Part shown: positions 58,135 to 64,000 of the stretch, piece after piece | Layout: the number at the start of each line of letters is the position of its first letter | Position numbering within the stretch: the stretch's first letter is position 1 | DNA from: Stomoxys calcitrans | Taxonomy: Eukaryota; Arthropoda; Insecta; Diptera; Muscidae | Direction of reading: 5' to 3' | Length of the DNA stretch: 64,000 nt | Assembly: GCF_963082655.1 (NCBI RefSeq) | Contig: NC_081553.1 | Span: 22,010,197 to 22,074,196, forward strand | Position numbers and translations under genes: made by a program | The notes under the pieces: model-generated | Told to the model about the DNA's origin: nothing | Databases searched by the model: none | Seen by the model: only the letters and a program-made list of their open reading frames with translations

Positions 58135-59800
58135 AACCTAACCTTGTCATAGTCACGAACTTCGTGTTACTCTCAAAATCCTTAATTGTTTTCCATACCC
58201 TTAGTTGTTTTATGTCTGATATTGCGTCGCTTTCTAAGTACCGATGTCTGTTAGACGCGAAAGCCGGTCAATGACAGGAAATGGTTCAACATGTTATAAT
58301 CCCCATAGGTTCTGCATATTCTATAACTTGCCGCACCGATTTTGTCACTTATGTTGCAGCATGTGCATGCTCGTAGTCTCATGTGTCCCTTAATGAAACA
58401 GAAATATTCACTGATCTCCTTCTTAGTTCCTTTCAGTAATAGCCTCGTCCCCTTACGGTTCGGATCTTCCCATAGGATTTTCGCCATCCTGCCGACCATT
58501 TTGCTGTTCCACAGTGTTTCACATGCGCCTTCATCACCCACGTAATATCTCGGACTTCGTCAATCCGAAAGGCTTCGGGTTAACCAAGTTTATTGAGGCC
58601 AGTTCTCTGACCTACACTGCCAATTAGTCTGCTTTTTTTATTTCCCTTTACTCCGTCATGGCCTGGCACCCAAACGATCCGAGTCGCGTCACCCTCAGCG
58701 AAGCAGATAATCTGCTTCTTACATTCCAATACAGTTCGTGACCTTACCTACCTGGTTGTTACTGCCCTGATGGACAGTTAACAGTCCTAAAAGATGTTCA
58801 CACCCGACGTCCTCGTGGGAACACCACCTCACGCCTTTCGTGATCGCCCGGATCTCAGCCTGTAGGTTCATATTATGTTAAGCCACGCGAAATAAATCTC
58901 AGTCCTTGGGTTCTAAAAGAAGATCCCCAGACCCACTCTGTCCTCTAGCTTTGATCCAACCCTGTATCATGATTTCCCAGATGGCAATACCAGAGTTTCG
59001 CCAATCCAAGACTGTGCCTATGGCATCAGTTTAACGCACTCGACCTTAAGTATAATCTCAGGTATCCGATCGGAATCCTCTTTAATCCACCCGGGTTTCC
59101 TATCGTTGCCTCGATTATACCACGTTGGAATGACCTGCTCCTACCCTATATCCATTGTCTTATCGCCTTAAAACTCATAGCCGCAGTGCCTTCACACTTA
59201 ATCTGTATGGCAATGGGTTATCTAGAATAGTCTCCAGTGCCCTAGTGGGCGTGGACCTCATCGCTCTGCCTATGACAAGACAACATGTTTTCTGAACCTG
59301 TTGTATGGTCCTTATGTTGCACTTTTTCTTCATCGCAGTCCACCAAACTAGTGAGGCATACGTAAGCATTGGTCTAATCACGCTCCTGTACAGCCAGTGG
59401 ACTATCCTCGGCTTCAGTACATATTTTGAGCCTACGGCCCGTCTATATAGTGTCCAACATCTGTGAGCCTTGTCGCTATGCTCCTGAATATGTCACTTTT
59501 AAGTAAGTTTTCAATCCAAGATAACTCTTAAGTATTTGACTTTGTCAGATATGGAAATCGTTTTGTTAAGGAAAAATGGTGCCTCACATTGGCCAAATTT
59601 CGTCTTTCTCATGAACAAGCAGATTTCAGTATTCTCTGGGTTAGCATTGAGACCCCCAGTCGAATGCCGTCTGTAAACCCCTTTCGGCCCTTCTGCATAG
59701 TAAATTCGGATCCTTTCGTCATAGAAGTACTACAACATCGTCTGCGTAGCAGACGAGTTCAAATCCCTCTTATTGCTTTAAACTCTTCTTAAATTTGCAT
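58135..59800 (-). pseudogene. Non-LTR retrotransposon (RT palm/thumb, RNase H, 3' UTR)
   Basis: Read on the minus strand from about 59700: LFMRKTKFGQCEAPFFLNKT, ISISDKVKYLRVILD (RT), AHRCWTLYRRAVGSKY, VIRPMLTYASLVWWTAMKKK, QVQKTCCLVIGRAMR and RALETILDNPLPYRLSVKAL (thumb and connection), then the RNase H region (broken) and the C-terminal LLLKGTKKEISEYF block, ending near 58251. The 3' UTR reaches AAGGTTAGGTTA at 58135. It is the most complete member of the family seen also at 16645-18300 and 48232-48880, still with several stops. Confidence 0.8.
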
Positions 59801-61002
59801 CTTCTGCACGCCGCCAGAGGTTTTCATTTCATTCTGCTATTACCATCAAACTATGCTTCCGCCTTCTCTTACCACTCAGCTTACATTGTTATGTTACCTC
59901 AGTTGTATTACTTTTGAGAAAGTGTTCTTATAACACCTCTAGTTCTTCAAAATATCTTCCACTGTACTTGCCACCCTGCATGGTTTACTTAAAACTTTTC
60001 CGACGAACAGGTAAGCTTTCAATCAATGGTTGACAATGGCAAAAAAACAACTTACCATATTTCAGACAAGATACAATTGAACGAATCTTTTTTATGGCTC
60101 CAAAACTTGTTCACTATTTTGGTGATGTGAATTGATTGTAGTTTTTTACTCACCATCTCTTTTATAAGCTCGCTATTTTCCATTTCTCTAAGTGTAACAA
60201 TTATGGCTGAATGATGAGGACATCTAGGATTGCTGATGATGACGATGATGTTGCTGTTGTTGGTGTTAACACTGCGCTTATCCGCAACAGCCGCATTTAT
60301 TTAATTTTATTCCTTCATCACACTTATCGTCTTATCGCATCGATGGTAAATAGTCAAGGCTGTGTCAGTATGTCTCTCTCTCTCTCTTTCTCTCGCAGTT
60401 GTGGTGTTTTTTTGTTGTTTTGATTTTTTCCTCTAGCCACATCTTCTACGAACGCATTTGTCGCCATGTCTCTCTGGCTCGTTGATTGTTGTTGTTGTTG
60501 TCTCATTGGTTTTGTTGTTGTTAAAATCATTTTAAACCGCCATCAATAAGAAAAAAAAAAATCCATTTAAGATGCGTATGCCAAAGGAAAGACGATTAAA
60601 TGATAGTGGCAGCTGAGTTTCGATTGAAATATTCAAAGTGAGGTGAGGACAACGGCAGAGATACACACACACACACCCATAAAACAGAACAAAAAACATT
60701 GAACACAAGACATTTCTTAATAAACGAGGTTAAAGGACTTCAACGAATTTAAAATCCACTTGACAACATGGTTGAATTGGAACTTGAGAATCAAACTAAA
60801 GAAGACAGTACATCGTAAATTTGATAAACATTTTAATAAAGAGGGAGTTTTGATGTAAACATGGAGCATTTTTTATAAATGATAGCTTCGAATTTAATCT
60901 AAACAGGGTTCTAAAATGAGTTTTTCTATACTCATATGTGACAATTCGAGAAAACCGACGATGTGGAGCAATGAAAAGTGAACCTTTATTAAAATGAGCA
61001 TT
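59801..61002. other. Single-copy-looking island
   Basis: TC runs near 60375 and GTT runs near 60488 and 60512. Nothing is recognised as coding. Confidence 0.5.
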
Positions 61003-61782
61003 TTTATACCCTCCACCATAGGATGGGGGTATACTAATTTAGTCATTCTGTTTGTAATACCTCGAAATATGCGTCTAAGACCCCCTAAAGTATATGTATT
61101 CTTGATCGTCGTGACGCTCTACGTCGATCTAGCAATGTCCGATCGTCTGTCCGTCCGTCTGTCTGTCTGTCGAAAGCACGTTAACTTATGAAGGAATAAA
61201 GCTAGGCGCTTGAAATTTTGCACAACTACTTTTTTGTTAGCGTAGGTCGGTTGGGAATGTAAATGAGTCAAATCGGTCCATGTTTTGATATAGCTGCCAT
61301 ATAATCCGATCTTGAGTCTTGACTTCTTGAGCGCGCAATTCTCTTTCAAAGTGACTGAAATGACAGGTTGTGTTTTGGTATCACTTGCAACAACTGTGCT
61401 AAATATGACTCAAATTAGTTCATAACCTGATCTAAACCGATCATTGGTCTTGACTTCTTTACCCACTAGAGGGCGCAATTCTTATCCAATATAGCTGTAA
61501 TTTTGCACGTGGTCTTTTGCTGGCACTTGCAACAACTGTGTTAAGAATGGTTCAAATCGATTCATAACCTGGTATAGCTGCCATATAAACCGATATGGTA
61601 TCTTGACTTCTTGAGACTCTAAAGGGCGCAGGTATTATCCGATTTGGCTGAAATTTTGTACAACGGCTTCTCTCATGTTTGCCTAAAAAGAGATACCGTG
61701 GCGAGAGCTCGACAAATTCGATCCATGGTGGAGGGTACATAAGATTCGGCCCGGCCGAACTTAGCATGCTTTTACTTGTTAC
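61003..61782 (-). mobile_element. Family A element, minimal complete copy
   Basis: The right end at 61003 has ATACCCTCCACCATAGGATG and GTCCGTCCGTCTGTCTGTC. It has only about three units. The left end has AGAGATACCGTGGCGAGAG, CCATGGTGGAGGGTACATAAG, TTCGGCCCGGCCGAA and GCATGCTTTTACTTG. At ~780 bp it shows the minimum needed for the family's architecture. Confidence 0.88.
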
Positions 61783-63733
61783 TTGTTATACCCACCACCG
61801 AAGAATGGGGGTATATTCATTTTTTCATCCCGTCTGCAACACATCGAAATATCCATTTCCGACCCTATAAAGTTTATATCTTTTTGATCGTCGTAAAAAT
61901 CTAAGACGATCTAGCCATGTCCGTCCGTCTGTCCGTCCGTCTGTCCATCCGTCTGTCCGTTGAAATCACGCTACAGTCTTTACAAATAATGATGTTGAGC
62001 TGAAACTTTGCACAGATTCTTTTTTTGTCCACACCAGGTTATGTTCGAAGATGGGCTATATCGGTCTATATCTCGATATAGAGTCCATATAGGCCGATCC
62101 GCCGATTTAGAGTCTTAGGCCCATAAAAGCCACATTTATTATCCGATTTTGCTGAAATTTGGGACAGTGAGTTGTGATAGGCCTTTCGACATGCTTCCAT
62201 AATTTGGCCCAGATCGGTCCAGATTTGCATTTAGCGGCGTTAGGCCCTTCGAAACCCTTCTTCAATTTGGCCCAAATCGGTCAAGATTTGGATATGGCTG
62301 CCTTATATACCGATCCGCCGATTTAGGGTCTTAGGCTCATAAGAGGCGCATTTATTGTCCGATGTAGCCGAAATTTGGAGCAGTTAGGGCCTTCAACACT
62401 CTTCTTCAATTTGGTCTAGATCGGTGCAGATTTGGATATAGCTGTCATAAAGACTGATCCGCCGATTTAAGGTCTTAGGCCCATAAAAGGTCCATTTATT
62501 GTCCGATGTCGCCAAAATGTGGGACAGTGAGTTGTGTTAGGTCCCTCAATATCCTTCTTCAATTTGGCTCCGATCGGTCCAGATTTGGATATAGCTGTCA
62601 TATAGATCGGTCTAAAAGGCGCATTTATTGTCCGATGTCGCCAAATTTTGGGACAGTAAGTTGTGTTCGGGTTGTCGATATTATTCTGCAATTTGGTCCA
62701 CATCTGTTCAGATTTGGATATAGCTGCTATATAGACCGATCTCTCGAATTAATGCTTTGGGCCCATAAAAGGCGCATTTATTGTCCGATTTTGCCAATAT
62801 TTGGGATAATGAGTTGTGTTAGGCCGCTGGACTTTCCACTGTAATTTAGCCCCGATCAGTCCAGATTTGGTTATAGCTCCCATATAGACCGATCTCTCGA
62901 TTTAAGGTTTTGGGTCCATAAAAGGCCCATTTATTGTCCGATTTTGGCAAAATTTTGAACAGTGAGTTGTGCCAAGTCTATCGACATCCTTTTGCAATTT
63001 GGCCAAGATCGGTCTAGATTTGGTTATAGCTCCCATATAGACCGATCTCTCGATTTAAGGTTTTGGGTCCATAAAAGGCGCATTTATTGTCCGATGTCGC
63101 CAAATTTTGGGACAGGAAGTTAAGTTAAGCCCCTCGACATATTTCTGCAATTTGGCCTAGATCGGTCCAGATTTGGATATAGCTCCCATATAGACCGATC
63201 TCTCGATTTAAGGTTTTGGGCCCATAAAAGGCGCATTTATTATCCGTTTTTGCTGAAATTTGAGACACTGAGTTGAGTTGGGCCCTTCGATATCTTTCTG
63301 CAATTTGGCCCAGATCGGTCCAGATATGGATATAGCTGCCATATAGACCGATCTCTCGATTTAGGGTCTTGCGCCCATAAAAGGCGCAGTTATTGTCCGA
63401 TATCGTCGAAATTTGGTACAGTAAGTTGTGCTAGGCTCTTCGAGATCTTTCTGCAATTTGGCCCAGATTTGGATATAGCTGCCATATAGACCGATCTCTC
63501 GATTTAAGGTTTTGAGCCCATAAAATGCGCATTTTTGGTCCGATATCGCCGAGATTTGGGACAGTAAATTGTGTTAGGGCCTTCGATATCCTTCTTTAAT
63601 GTGGCTCAGATCGGTCCAGATTTGGTTATAGTTGCTATATAGACCGATATCTCGATTTAAGGTTTTGGGTTTACGTATATACCCGAGATGGTGGGTATTC
63701 AATGTTCGGCCCGGCCGATATTAACGCCTTTTA
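61783..63733 (-). mobile_element. Family B element, complete
   Basis: The right end at 61783 is TATACCCACCACCGAAGAATG with a GTCCGTCCGTCTGTCC slot. About twelve units follow. The left end is ACGTATATACCCGAGATGG, GTTCGGCCCGGCCGATATTAA and CGCCTTTTAAATT. It abuts the A element at 61003-61782 in the same orientation. Confidence 0.88.
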
Positions 63734-64000
63734 AATTAAACACTGTGTCACCCACTGTTGAGTTGCCAGTGTTAGGTTCTTGTTACACTAAATAACCCAC
63801 CCATCCAACTAAAACTGAATCTAAAAATGTAGGGCATCACAGGCAGAACTTTAAGATTAGTGGGAATTTGTCAATGACAGGACATGGACATTTTCTGTGA
63901 TTGATTGCAATGCAAATTATGAGATTCTTAAGCAGATTACTGACCTTTCAGTTAGGAGGGTAAGCGTATTTTTTGCATTTTATTGCTCTCCTAAGATTTC
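63734..64000. other. Unassigned sequence to window end
   Basis: No gene or repeat recognised in this stretch. Confidence 0.4.

Noticed and set aside
56945..58156. Open frames of 356-398 codons (Leu-Val, Cys-Thr, Gln-Val, Tyr-Lys and Leu-Tyr repeats)
   Set aside because: All are readings of the (ACTTGT)n hexamer; every frame and strand is open because the period is a multiple of three.

Overview
This window looks like accessory, repeat-saturated DNA from a higher fly, probably a muscid or other calyptrate with a large genome (stable fly, horn fly or house fly type). The reasons are the abundance of fly-type DINE-1/mini-me-like elements, the cecropia-type mariner MITEs, the tRNA-derived SINEs and the decayed RNase H-bearing non-LTR retrotransposons. 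The species cannot be named from the sequence alone. I find no confident complete host protein-coding gene, no rRNA, no intact tRNA and no CRISPR array. Nearly every long open frame is a by-product of a repeat unit.

Layout. Most of the window is built from related non-autonomous elements that I label A, B, C and D by terminus and body. Each has a GC-rich hairpin at the left end. The body is made of tandem units of about 150 bp with a recurring ATCGGT...ACCGAT cassette. The right end holds a GACG/GACA microsatellite slot, a block reading TCAAGAATATATATACTTTA, and a terminal stem closing with GGGTATA. Main copies: A at 27-3114, 6503-7530, 18366-20508, 28325-30981, 38784-41708 (nested), 45740-47975 (interrupted by C), 56271-57048 and 61003-61782; B at 5139-5955, 12986-13690, 24297-25312, 34944-36463, 38712-42570 (outer) with 38887-40865 (inner), and 61783-63733; C at 21480-24181, 26703-28106, 37550-38711 and 45839-47132; D-like at 9905-10553 and 42636-43530.

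Other mobile DNA: five copies of a ~237-bp mariner MITE; two decayed IS630/Tc1/mariner-type transposons (4821-6490, 11706-12498) and a shard at 31646-31760; at least four tRNA-derived SINE copies, one with a 20-bp target duplication; non-LTR retrotransposon remnants (8276-8545, 10554-11350, 11360-12985, 16645-18300, 31335-31645, 48232-48880, 48881-50400, 58135-59800); and a second unit-built family (E) at 13691-14440 and 52027-54655. Between them are islands of apparently single-copy AT-rich sequence without recognisable exons; one (43540-45740) carries a plausible TATA-type core promoter at 44461.

The most interesting signals are a 1,086-bp nearly perfect (ACTTGT)181 array sitting in the microsatellite slot of an A element (57049-58134), a three-level nested insertion (38712-42570), the inverted-repeat cassette conserved across families whose other sequence has diverged, A/B chimeric elements, and transposon remnants nested inside retrotransposons. 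Family names A to E are working labels for this window, not database names.
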